Notes: a model not told the origin generated them from the sequence alone. Shown: positions 1 through 5,225, numbered from the stretch's first letter. The stretch: DNA of 5,320 nucleotides from Deltaproteobacteria bacterium (GCA_019314155.1 JAFCZV010000326.1:1-5320), one strand, 5' to 3'. Numbers and translations are program-made.

Positions 1-222
1 AAAACTTCCCCCCATCAAATCGGTCTGGCCGATGTTATGGGAGTTGCCGTCATCACGGATATCATGCCTCAAAATATTACCCTGTTCGGCATTGAACCCA
101 AACAGTTTTCCACAGGTCTGAGCTTGTCCACCGAAGTCGCCCGGAATTTAAGCCGTCTGGTCGACCTAGTGATCGCAGAGCTGAAAATCATCGGAATTAA
201 GGTTCAAGCGAAAGAAAACTGA
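1..222 (+). CDS. HyaD/HybD-family [NiFe]-hydrogenase maturation endopeptidase, C-terminal part
   Basis: The frame is open from the first base of the window to a TGA at 220-222, giving 73 residues with no start in view, so this is the 3' part of a gene whose family members are about 150-165 residues. It begins KTSPHQIGLADV, which closely matches the SPHQLGLADVL segment of E. coli HybD as I recall it. The His in that segment (residue 5 here) corresponds to the nickel-sensing His93 of HybD. The later LFGIEPKQF and GLSLSTEV segments match the conserved G-x-x-P and L-[ST]-x-x-V stretches of the family. These cytoplasmic proteases cut the C-terminal extension off the hydrogenase large subunit once Ni and Fe(CN)2CO are in place. 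The two metal-binding acidic residues would lie upstream of the window. An ATG at 37 is internal to the conserved segment and is not the real start. Its place ahead of hypC fits a hydrogenase structural operon lying further upstream. Confidence 0.9.
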   Translation, partial: KTSPHQIGLADVMGVAVITDIMPQNITLFGIEPKQFSTGLSLSTEVARNLSRLVDLVIAELKIIGIKVQAKEN

Positions 223-341
223 TTCTCTTTTAATCCCTGAATTTTGCACGGATCGAGTTCGCTGAAACGGTCGTTTTTCCGGGTTGAACAACAGCCCAAT
301 TTTTGATATTTAAAAGCAAGAAACGGATTGCTGGTTTCAAA

Positions 342-356
342 ATCTCATCGTGAGAT
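342..356. promoter_or_regulatory. Inverted repeat upstream of the hypC promoter, possible operator
   Basis: The sequence ATCTCA-TCG-TGAGAT is a perfect 6-bp inverted repeat with a 3-nt centre, ending 13 bp before the TTGACA box at 370-375. That is a plausible place for a regulator binding site controlling hypC-hypF. The arms are short enough to arise by chance, and I cannot name a regulator. Confidence 0.3.
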
Positions 357-369
357 CATTTCGACCATT

Positions 370-399
370 TTGACAAAAAGTCTGGGAAAAGCGTTTATT
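370..399 (+). promoter_or_regulatory. Candidate sigma70-type promoter for hypC-hypF
   Basis: A perfect TTGACA sits at 370-375, followed after 18 bp by TTTATT at 394-399, which matches TATAAT at 4 of 6 positions. It lies about 34 bp before the hypC ATG, in the 210-bp gap after the endopeptidase gene. The -10 box is weak, so this is a proposal. I saw no sigma54-type GG-N10-GC pair of good quality, and no strong terminator in 223-341. Confidence 0.45.
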
Positions 400-418
400 C
401 TGGTTAAGCGAAATTAAA

Positions 419-423
419 AAGGA
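419..423 (+). promoter_or_regulatory. Ribosome binding site of hypC
   Basis: AAGGA, followed by a 9-nt spacer, precedes the ATG at 433. It supports that start, which is also fixed by the family requirement for Cys at position 2. Confidence 0.6.
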
Positions 424-432
424 TACATACGG

Positions 433-678
433 ATGTGTCTTGCCATTCCATCTAAAATCATAAAAATTGAAAATAATGTGGCCACCATCGATGTCGACAG
501 TGTCCGAAGAGAAGCCAGCCTGCTTCTGATCGAAAGCCCCAAGGTTGGAGATTACGTTATCGTACATGCCGGTTTTGCCATCAACAAAATAAACGAAGAA
601 GATGCCATGGAATCCTTGAATCTTATCAGGGAAGCAGCTTCGCTGATATTCGACAAGCCAAAAAAAGGAGGCGGATAA
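433..678 (+). CDS. hypC: Hydrogenase maturation chaperone HypC
   Basis: This 81-residue protein begins MCLAIPSKI, the HypC/HupF signature. After removal of Met, the N-terminal Cys (residue 2) binds the Fe of the Fe(CN)2CO unit and contacts HypD and the hydrogenase large-subunit precursor. The middle has the family motif VGDYVIVHAGFAI followed by K-I-x-E-E-D-A, completing the small beta-barrel (OB-like) fold and its C-terminal helix. The length is normal for the family. HypC is a cytoplasmic chaperone that works with HypD as the scaffold for cofactor assembly and then delivers the iron unit. The last codons (KKGGG and stop) contain the Shine-Dalgarno sequence of hypF, and only 3 nt separate the stop from the hypF start, so the two genes are almost certainly co-transcribed and translationally linked. 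Nothing looks damaged in this gene. Confidence 0.97.
   Translation: MCLAIPSKIIKIENNVATIDVDSVRREASLLLIESPKVGDYVIVHAGFAINKINEEDAMESLNLIREAASLIFDKPKKGGG
665..671 (+). promoter_or_regulatory. hypF: Strong ribosome binding site deciding the TTG start of hypF
   Basis: AAGGAGG lies inside the 3' end of hypC, 10 nt before TTG at 682. The next in-frame ATG, at 709, has no comparable site and would remove the ARR residues that usually precede the acylphosphatase motif. TTG at 682 is therefore the preferred start. Confidence 0.65.
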
Positions 679-681
679 CGA

Positions 682-2094
682 TTGGCGAGCAGTTGGGTGG
701 CCAGAAGAATGGAAGTAAACGGTATCGTACAAGGTGTCGGCTTTCGCCCTTTTGTTTATCAGCTTGCAAACCAATACCGTCTGACCGGCGAAGTCGCCAA
801 CACATCTTCAGGCGTTGTCATCCATGTTGAAGGTCCCCAAAATAATATTGAATCTTTTTCGGCAGATCTTCCCCGAAAATGCCCGCCCCTGGCCCGGATC
901 ACCCAGATTTCTCTTCACCACGAACCTGTAAAAGACTTTAAAGAGTTTTCAATCACAGCCAGCGGGGACACGGCATTGATGAGCACCCTAATCCCCCCGG
1001 ACGTTTCCATTTGCGACCCCTGCCGGCAGGAACTGTTTGACCCCGAAGACCGGCGGTTTGGCTATCCTTTCATCAACTGCACCAACTGCGGCCCCCGTTA
1101 TACCATCATCGACGACATTCCGTACGATCGGCCGAAAACCTCCATGAAACACTTTAAAATGTGTCCCATATGCCAGGCTGAGTATGACAACCCTGGAAAC
1201 AGAAGGTTTCACGCCCAGCCCAATGCCTGTCAGGACTGTGGACCACAAGTCAGCCTCTTTGACAGAGACCGTAACAAGATCAATACCTCAAACCCCATCG
1301 AAAAGACGGCGACGCTTTTAAAGCAGGGATGTATCATCGCCATCAAGGGGCTTGGCGGTTTTCACCTGGCCGTCGATGCCGGGAATACAGATGCTGTGGC
1401 AGCCTTAAGAGAAAGAAAAAATCGGGAAGAAAAGCCGATGGCCGTTATGTCTTTTGATATGGAGCATATTCGAAAATATGCGGTGGTCGAGCCGGCTGAG
1501 GAAGAACTTTTGACTTCTATCCAACATCCCATTGTTCTTTTGGAAAAAATAGAGCCCAATCCGATTTCAGAGCTCGTGTCACCTGGAAATCGGTATTTCG
1601 GCGCAATGCTGCCGTACACCCCTCTTCACTATCTTATTCTACGCCACGGTTTTATCGCCCTGGTCATGACCAGCGGAAACCTGAGTGAGGAGCCGATTGC
1701 CATCGACAATGAGGATGCTTTCCGGCGGCTTTCAGGTATCGCCGATTATTTTTTAATCCACAACCGGGATATCTATCTGCGGAGCGACGATTCCATTGTA
1801 AGAGAATCTGCCGGTGACACACGGTTTATCCGTCGTTCCAGGGGATATGTTCCGGTTCCTGTTTTCCTTAAAAAAGCGGTCCCGCCCATACTGGCCTGCG
1901 GTGCTGAATTGAAAAATACGGTGTGTCTCACAAAGAAAAATCAGGCTTTTCTAAGCCAGCATATCGGCGATCTGGAAAATCTTTCGGCCTATGAGTTTTT
2001 TATATCGACCATTGAGCACATGAAACAACTTCTCGATATTTCACCGGAGATTGTTGCCTATGATCGATATTTCACCGGAGATTGTTGCCTATGA
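682..2094 (+). CDS. hypF: HypF N-terminal fragment: acylphosphatase, zinc fingers, YrdC-like domain and start of Kae1-like domain
   Basis: This half encodes 470 residues, of which 461 are native and the last nine (RYFTGDCCL) are out-of-frame residues read from the second repeat copy before a TGA at 2092-2094. The acylphosphatase motif GIVQGVGFRPF (residues 14-24) carries the catalytic Arg22, and the partner Asn40 lies in VANTSSG. Eight cysteines (111, 114, 133, 136, 161, 164, 183, 186) keep the exact CX2C-X18-CX2C-X24-CX2C-X18-CX2C spacing of the HypF zinc fingers. The YrdC-like domain shows KGLGGFHLA (222-230), LRERKNREEKPMAVM (242-256) and SGNLSEEPI (331-339), the nucleotide and carbamoyl-adenylate forming part. 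The Kae1-like domain begins at PPILACGAELKNT (401-413) but is cut after about 60 residues. The fragment could in principle still form carbamoyl-adenylate. It lacks most of the transferase site. Confidence 0.85.
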   Translation: MASSWVARRMEVNGIVQGVGFRPFVYQLANQYRLTGEVANTSSGVVIHVEGPQNNIESFSADLPRKCPPLARITQISLHHEPVKDFKEFSITASGDTALMSTLIPPDVSICDPCRQELFDPEDRRFGYPFINCTNCGPRYTIIDDIPYDRPKTSMKHFKMCPICQAEYDNPGNRRFHAQPNACQDCGPQVSLFDRDRNKINTSNPIEKTATLLKQGCIIAIKGLGGFHLAVDAGNTDAVAALRERKNREEKPMAVMSFDMEHIRKYAVVEPAEEELLTSIQHPIVLLEKIEPNPISELVSPGNRYFGAMLPYTPLHYLILRHGFIALVMTSGNLSEEPIAIDNEDAFRRLSGIADYFLIHNRDIYLRSDDSIVRESAGDTRFIRRSRGYVPVPVFLKKAVPPILACGAELKNTVCLTKKNQAFLSQHIGDLENLSAYEFFISTIEHMKQLLDISPEIVAYDRYFTGDCCL

Positions 2095-2095
2095 T
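2034..2095. repeat. Perfect 31-bp tandem duplication inside hypF
   Basis: Copies at 2034-2064 and 2065-2095 are identical, starting CGATATTTCACCGG and ending GCCTATGAT. The period-31 identity extends one base on each side (T2033/T2064 and C2065/C2096). Because 31 is not a multiple of 3, the duplication causes a +1 frameshift: the first copy reads DISPEIVAYD in the upstream frame and the second copy reads the same peptide in the downstream frame. Confidence 0.97.
2046..2050 (+). promoter_or_regulatory. Shine-Dalgarno-like site created in phase for a restart of the hypF 3' half
   Basis: GGAGA stands 9 nt before ATG at 2060, inside the first repeat copy. In a single-copy hypF this ATG would be out of frame. 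With the duplication it leads into the downstream frame. Whether it is used is unknown. Confidence 0.35.
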
Positions 2096-2989
2096 CTTCA
2101 CCCGGATTATCTGAGCACCCGGTATGCAGAAGAATTAAAGGATATAAAGAAAATACGGGTACAGCATCATCATGCCCACATCGTGAGCTGCATGGCGGAA
2201 AATCTGATCGACGGACCGGTTATCGGGCTTTCGTTCGACGGAACCGGCTATGGCGCTGACGGCAATATTTGGGGGGGTGAGATACTGGTTGCGGATCATA
2301 AAACCTATCGCCGGGCGGCTCACTTGTCCTATACTCCCATGCCGGGGGGTGAAGCCGCCGTTAAAGAACCCTGGCGCATGGCCGTGAGTTATCTGTACGA
2401 CACCTTTGGTGACGCCTTTTTGGACCTTGATCTGCCGATATTGAAAAGAATCGATGAAAAGCGGATAAAAATTATGGTGGAGATGATACAAAAAAAGGTG
2501 AATTCTCCATACACATCGAGTCTTGGGCGTCTTTTTGACGGCATCGCATCGATTATCGGCATCAGAAGCCATGTCTCGTTTGAAGGTCAGGCGGCCATGG
2601 AGCTGGAGATGCTGGCAAAAAAAACCACGGTAGGAACCTATGACTATGACTGGGTGTCCGGAGATGTTCACAGGGTTCTTTTTCAGCCCATTATACGCGG
2701 TGTGGCAAATGATATGCAAAAAGGGGTGGACCCATCAGAGATCAGCGGGAAATTCCATTCAACCCTTGTTCGGATGTTCTCGGAATTATGCGGTATCATC
2801 GGGAAAGAAACCGGGCTGAATCGTGTTGTACTCAGCGGCGGTGCATTTCAAAACTCGTTTCTATTAACGGGCCTGATACAGACATTGACACGAAACAATT
2901 TTCAGGTTTTTACCCACACCCTCGTTCCCCCGAACGACGGCGGGATCGCGCTCGGCCAGGCCATGGTTGCCGCTGCGGCTGTAACTTGA
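2060..2989 (+). CDS. hypF: HypF C-terminal fragment: most of the Kae1-like carbamoyltransferase domain
   Basis: From ATG 2060 (a TTG at 2051 is an alternative) this half encodes 309 residues, overlapping the end of the first half by 35 nt. It holds the signature motifs of the HypF Kae1-like domain: VQHHHAHIV, whose His residues bind the active-site metal; FDGTGYGADGNIWGGE; SSLGRLFDGIASIIG; LSGGAFQN; and PPNDGGIALGQA near the C-terminus. This domain transfers the carbamoyl group from carbamoyl-adenylate to HypE. The missing first 60 or so residues form part of the ATPase-like fold that begins with GAELKNT, so the fragment alone is unlikely to be active unless it reassociates with the N-terminal half. 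The stop codon lies within a 16-bp palindrome. I treat it as the second half of the broken gene rather than as an independent gene. Confidence 0.75.
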   Translation: MIDISPEIVAYDLHPDYLSTRYAEELKDIKKIRVQHHHAHIVSCMAENLIDGPVIGLSFDGTGYGADGNIWGGEILVADHKTYRRAAHLSYTPMPGGEAAVKEPWRMAVSYLYDTFGDAFLDLDLPILKRIDEKRIKIMVEMIQKKVNSPYTSSLGRLFDGIASIIGIRSHVSFEGQAAMELEMLAKKTTVGTYDYDWVSGDVHRVLFQPIIRGVANDMQKGVDPSEISGKFHSTLVRMFSELCGIIGKETGLNRVVLSGGAFQNSFLLTGLIQTLTRNNFQVFTHTLVPPNDGGIALGQAMVAAAAVT

Positions 2990-2997
2990 TCAAGTTA
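2982..2997. repeat. 16-bp perfect palindrome over the hypF stop codon
   Basis: TAACTTGATCAAGTTA is perfectly self-complementary and contains the hypF TGA (2987-2989). In RNA it could form a 6-bp stem with a GATC loop, too weak and lacking the U-tract of a normal intrinsic terminator. It directly abuts the repeat-like element that begins at 3002, so it could equally be a protein binding site or an insertion boundary. Confidence 0.5.
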
Positions 2998-3001
2998 AAT
3001 A

Positions 3002-3180
3002 GGACGCAGATTTTCGCAGACCCGCCTGCCATGCGAGGCACGAGCGGGCAGGTATACACAGATAATATTGTTATTATGCAATTTAAGAATCTTGACAATC
3101 TTTGCGTGTCGAAGATGCCGCTGTGCGGTGCCCAATGAAATGCATTTTCTTTTTCTATTTCATCGGGGTAATCTGTGTCC
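3002..3180. repeat. Intergenic repeat-like element with short imperfect terminal inverted repeats
   Basis: The 231-bp gap between hypF and hypD is largely filled by a 179-bp block. Its left end GGACGCAGATT (3002-3012) and right end AATCTGTGTCC (3170-3180) are inverted copies matching at 10 of 11 positions. The left end also carries CGCAGA twice (3005-3010 and 3015-3020). Inside are CCTGCC/GGCAGG inverted arms around 3025-3052, a small CCGC-TGT-GCGG hairpin (3118-3128) and a larger hairpin at 3131-3167. The GCAGATT-type ends resemble dispersed intergenic repeats I remember from many environmental genomes, though I cannot verify copy number here. No transposase or credible coding frame is present, so it would be a non-autonomous or degenerate element. 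It separates hypD from hypF and may interrupt co-transcription. Confidence 0.5.
3131..3167. other. Hairpin within the hypF-hypD spacer
   Basis: CCCAATGAAAT (3131-3141) pairs with ATTTCATCGGG (3157-3167) at 10 of 11 positions around a 15-nt, T-rich loop. There is no T-run after the stem on the + strand, so it does not look like a standard terminator. It may be part of the repeat element or a weak attenuating structure ahead of hypD. Confidence 0.4.
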
Positions 3181-3220
3181 AAAAAAGGAAATTCCTATAC
3201 TATCGAGTTAAAGAAAAAAT

Positions 3221-4315
3221 ATGACAATCAAGCATTTAGAAGAATACAGGGATCCGCAGATTTCCCGGAAGATCGTCGAACATATAAAAAATTTAAATCA
3301 AAAACAGATCCGCCTGATGGAAGTCTGCGGCACACATACAATGGCCGTTTTCAGAAACGGCATCCCATCGATTCTACCGGACACGATTTTGCTTCTGTCC
3401 GGCCCGGGGTGTCCGGTATGTGTTACGGCACAGGGTGAAATCGATGCCTGTATTGAATTGGCAGGAATCGACGATGTCATTATAACAACATTCGGGGATC
3501 TTATGAGAGTCCCCGGTACACACTCCTCCCTTCAAAACCAACGGGCAAACGGTCGTGATGTCCGGATGGTATACTCCACGTTCGACGCACTGGAGATTGC
3601 CCAAAAAAACCCTGATAAAAAGGTCGTCTTTTTAGGGATAGGCTTTGAAACCACTGCGCCCACCATCGCCGCGTCAATCGTCACCGCAAACGAGATGAAT
3701 CTGGACAACTATTTTGTCTTCAGTGCGCATAAAGTACTTCCACCGGCCCTTTTTACCCTTATGAAATCCAGGGAGGAGACAAAAATCGACGGCTTTCTCC
3801 TACCCGGGCACGTTTCCGTGATTATCGGCACAAAAGCTTACCTCCCTTTTTTTGAACAATATCATATTCCTTCTGTGATTGCAGGGTTTGAGCCGGTCGA
3901 TATACTTCAGGCAATACTCATTCTAGTTGAGCAGATCGAAACCGGCAACCCGGAACTGGCCAACGGTTATCAGCGGGCCGTTACATTCGACGGAAACCCA
4001 AAGGCCCAAGCCATCATGCAAAAAGTGTTTGAAACCGCTGATGCAAACTGGCGCGGCCTCGGAACAATCCCGGAAAGCGGTCTTAAAATAAGAAAGGAAT
4101 TTGCTGCATTCGATGCACAAAAAGTGTTTGGTATCGAACTCGGTGAAACTGAAGACCCAAAAGGGTGCGCCTGCGGTGAAATCCTCTTGGGATTAAAAAC
4201 CCCGCCCGAATGTCCGCTTTATAAAAGAGAATGTACGCCACTACAGCCCATCGGTCCGTGCATGGTTTCCAGCGAAGGCACCTGCGCCGCATACCACCAA
4301 TACCACGGCATATAA
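3221..4315 (+). CDS. hypD: Hydrogenase maturation factor HypD
   Basis: This intact 364-residue protein has the full HypD length. Conserved motifs are MEVCGTHTM (Cys36), GPGCPVCVT (Cys64 and Cys67), GFETTAPT and a C-terminal block with Cys316, 318, 331, 338, 347 and 355 that includes GCACGEILLGLKTPPECPL and GPCMVSSEGTC. By family knowledge, the early cysteines take part in iron binding and thiol redox chemistry, and four of the C-terminal ones hold a [4Fe-4S] cluster. HypD with HypC forms the cytoplasmic scaffold on which Fe(CN)2CO is built, receiving cyanide from HypE. The ATG at 3221 gives the usual N-terminus. Its ribosome site is poor (only an A-rich AAAGAAAAAA just upstream). A TATACT at 3196-3201 might be a -10 box, but no good -35 accompanies it. 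The gene lies 231 bp after hypF across a repeat element, so it may have its own promoter. The expected hypE does not follow. Confidence 0.97.
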   Translation: MTIKHLEEYRDPQISRKIVEHIKNLNQKQIRLMEVCGTHTMAVFRNGIPSILPDTILLLSGPGCPVCVTAQGEIDACIELAGIDDVIITTFGDLMRVPGTHSSLQNQRANGRDVRMVYSTFDALEIAQKNPDKKVVFLGIGFETTAPTIAASIVTANEMNLDNYFVFSAHKVLPPALFTLMKSREETKIDGFLLPGHVSVIIGTKAYLPFFEQYHIPSVIAGFEPVDILQAILILVEQIETGNPELANGYQRAVTFDGNPKAQAIMQKVFETADANWRGLGTIPESGLKIRKEFAAFDAQKVFGIELGETEDPKGCACGEILLGLKTPPECPLYKRECTPLQPIGPCMVSSEGTCAAYHQYHGI

Positions 4316-4389
4316 TGGGTAAGGTTTTTAGGGTGATCTGGAAACGATTATCCACGAAATCAATACGGCTATCACCGCTTCAATATATC

Positions 4390-4460
4390 AGACAGAATTT
4401 ACTGGATGGACTTAATATAAATCTAAGCAAAAAATCCCGATAACCCTGTTTATCCTTTCA
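4390..4460. repeat. Inverted pair of degenerate 9-bp repeats between hypD and the toxin gene
   Basis: On the right arm, three 9-bp units run forward: ATCCCGATA, ACCCTGTTT and ATCCTTTCA (4434-4460). On the left arm, two related units lie in the opposite orientation: AGACAGAAT and TTACTGGAT (4390-4407), whose complements read ATTCTGTCT and ATCCAGTAA. The arms 4390-4407 and 4434-4451 complement each other at 12 of 18 positions, plus one G-T pair, around an AT-rich centre. This resembles the ATCCTGTTA-type nonamer repeats I recall from intergenic regions of many bacteria, and here it is decayed. It might act as a poor terminator for hypD. The rest of the 176-bp gap (4316-4389) shows no gene, and in particular no hypE remnant. 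Confidence 0.45.
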
Positions 4461-4466
4461 ATTAAC

Positions 4467-4482
4467 ACATCAATATTGATGT
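4467..4482. promoter_or_regulatory. 16-bp perfect palindrome, probable operator of the toxin-antitoxin operon
   Basis: ACATCAATATTGATGT is perfectly palindromic and ends 9 bp before the toxin ATG at 4492. XRE-type antitoxins commonly bind such palindromes as dimers and repress their own operon, so the position fits autoregulation by the antitoxin encoded at 4842-5189. I could not fix convincing -35 and -10 boxes around it. Confidence 0.55.
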
Positions 4483-4491
4483 TGATTTGTT

Positions 4492-4845
4492 ATGGAATTT
4501 ACTATAGAATTTTATGAAACGAGTTCAGGACGATGTCCCGTGCGGGATTTTCTCGACGATCTTAAGGAATCGGACCCAAACGATTTTGCCATGGTCATGG
4601 CCGGTCTCGCTAAGCTTCGAAGCAGACTTTATCACAAACCACCTCTTTCAAAGACTATTAAAGATGGTCTTTTCGAACTCCGCCATGTGGGCAAACTAAA
4701 TACAAGAATTCTGTACTTTTTTGTAAAGGGGCGAAGGATCATTACTGTGCACGGAATTAGAAGTAAGGCAACAAAAATTGCGGCCCGAGATCGTAAGATT
4801 GCATTGGATAGAAAACGTGATTGGCTGGAAAGGTTTCAAGCATGA
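4492..4845 (+). CDS. RelE/HigB-like toxin of a type II toxin-antitoxin system (phage Gp49-like family)
   Basis: This 117-residue basic protein has the pattern of the Gp49-like/HigB branch of the RelE/ParE superfamily. Features are an N-terminal strand followed by CPVRDFLDDL (15-24), a helical middle, a KPPLSKTIKDGLFELRH segment (49-65), the strand RILYFFVKGRRIITVHGI (72-89), and a Lys/Arg-rich tail SKATKIAARDRKIALDR (91-107). Family members are ribosome-dependent mRNA interferases that arrest growth, and basic residues in the last strand and tail usually support RNA contact. Catalytic residues vary in this family and I cannot assign them with certainty. Toxin-first order, as in higBA, and a 4-nt ATGA overlap with the antitoxin gene support the assignment. 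The start codon lacks a clear Shine-Dalgarno site, which would favour low toxin translation. It is not functionally linked to the hyp genes. Confidence 0.88.
   Translation: MEFTIEFYETSSGRCPVRDFLDDLKESDPNDFAMVMAGLAKLRSRLYHKPPLSKTIKDGLFELRHVGKLNTRILYFFVKGRRIITVHGIRSKATKIAARDRKIALDRKRDWLERFQA
4827..4833 (+). promoter_or_regulatory. Ribosome binding site deciding the antitoxin start
   Basis: GGAAAGG lies inside the toxin 3' end, 8 nt before the ATG at 4842. It is better than any site before the toxin gene and favours ATG 4842 over an upstream in-frame TTG at 4821. Confidence 0.6.
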
Positions 4846-5189
4846 ACCAACAAACAAATTTCGATGAATACCTTGAAAAACAGTTGAAGGATTCTGATTT
4901 TGCAAAACGCTTCAAAAAGGCCGGCCAGGCCTGGGATGTGGCTTTGCAATTAGCTGCTCTGCGCAAAGACGCCGGTTTGTCCCAAAAAGAACTGGCCGTA
5001 AAGGTGGGAACGTCTCAGCAACAAATTAGTCGGCTTGAATCCCCATCTTACGAGGGTCATTCCCTGAGCATGTTACGCCGCGTTGCAGAGGTTCTCGGAG
5101 CAACGGTCCATATAGAGATCCAACGGGAAGATCGTTCAAGACCGTCGGCAGTAGCTGAAAAAGAAGTAACTTACGGAAACAACGATTAA
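4842..5189 (+). CDS. XRE-family (HigA-like) antitoxin
   Basis: From ATG 4842 this gives 115 residues. A charged N-terminal region (1-30) is followed by a helix-turn-helix of the Cro/C1 (XRE) type at about 31-86. It includes LAALRKDAGLSQKELAVKVG (37-56), the recognition helix around TSQQQISRLE (57-66) and the closing helix LSMLRRVAEVLG (75-86). A strand ATVHIEIQ (87-94) and a polar, probably flexible tail (95-115) complete it. By family, it neutralises the adjacent toxin by direct binding and represses the operon, probably at the palindrome 4467-4482. The ATG overlaps the toxin TGA (ATGA), indicating translational coupling. A start at TTG 4821 would add seven residues and is less likely. The order toxin-antitoxin and the HTH type match higBA modules, often found on mobile or accessory DNA. 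Confidence 0.9.
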   Translation: MNQQTNFDEYLEKQLKDSDFAKRFKKAGQAWDVALQLAALRKDAGLSQKELAVKVGTSQQQISRLESPSYEGHSLSMLRRVAEVLGATVHIEIQREDRSRPSAVAEKEVTYGNND

Positions 5190-5213
5190 ATTCTGAATTA
5201 GGCAAAATAAACA

Positions 5214-5222
5214 TGCTATAAT
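5214..5222 (+). promoter_or_regulatory. Extended -10-like promoter element
   Basis: TGCTATAAT fits the extended -10 consensus (TGN followed by a perfect TATAAT). A -35 box at normal distance is poor. No start codon with a ribosome site follows before the window ends, so any target gene would lie beyond 5320. The region is AT-rich, so chance is a fair alternative. Confidence 0.35.
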
Positions 5223-5225
5223 TTA

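Larger units (their letters stand above)
682..2989 (+). pseudogene. hypF: hypF (carbamoyltransferase), split by a 31-bp tandem duplication
   Basis: This is one hypF gene read in two frames. The whole span is 2308 bp. Removing one copy of the 31-bp repeat at 2034-2095 leaves 2277 bp, a single frame of 758 residues, the normal HypF length, reading ISPEIVAYDLHPDY across the junction. No other stop or shift is present in either half. Domains in repaired numbering are: acylphosphatase (about 1-95), zinc fingers (111-186), YrdC-like (about 205-390) and Kae1-like (about 400-758). HypF converts carbamoyl phosphate and ATP to carbamoyl-adenylate and transfers the carbamoyl group to the C-terminal Cys of HypE, supplying hydrogenase cyanide ligands. 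The good conservation everywhere else argues that the lesion is recent, or an artefact of the sequence. If real and not bypassed, it should block maturation of all [NiFe]-hydrogenases unless another hypF exists. I list the two open halves separately. Confidence 0.85.

Noticed and set aside
337..774. A 145-codon open frame on the minus strand covering hypC
   Set aside because: It is antisense to hypC, whose signature MCLAIP and length are unmistakable, and it has no motif of its own.
2040..2095. Programmed ribosomal frameshift joining the two hypF halves
   Set aside because: A +1 shift would be needed and would add ten repeated residues. I see no recognised slippery site or stimulator, and the exact 31-bp duplication explains the break fully.
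2135..2719. A 194-codon open frame on the minus strand inside hypF
   Set aside because: It lies wholly opposite strongly conserved Kae1-like coding sequence and has no family features. It is a shadow frame.
3092..3097. TTGACA in the hypF-hypD spacer as a -35 box for hypD
   Set aside because: No acceptable -10 box lies 16-18 bp downstream, and the site is inside the repeat-like block.
2788..3138. A + strand open frame of 116 codons overlapping the hypF 3' end
   Set aside because: It is a shifted-frame reading of conserved hypF codons followed by the spacer, with low-complexity Arg/Cys-rich composition.
3131..3167. The spacer hairpin as an intrinsic terminator of hypF
   Set aside because: The T-rich stretch is in the loop rather than after the stem, and the stem is AT-rich with one mismatch.
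2910..3182. A 90-codon open frame on the minus strand across the end of hypF and the spacer
   Set aside because: It overlaps hypF and runs through the repeat-like block. The peptide shows no recognisable domain and is best explained as a by-product of that block.
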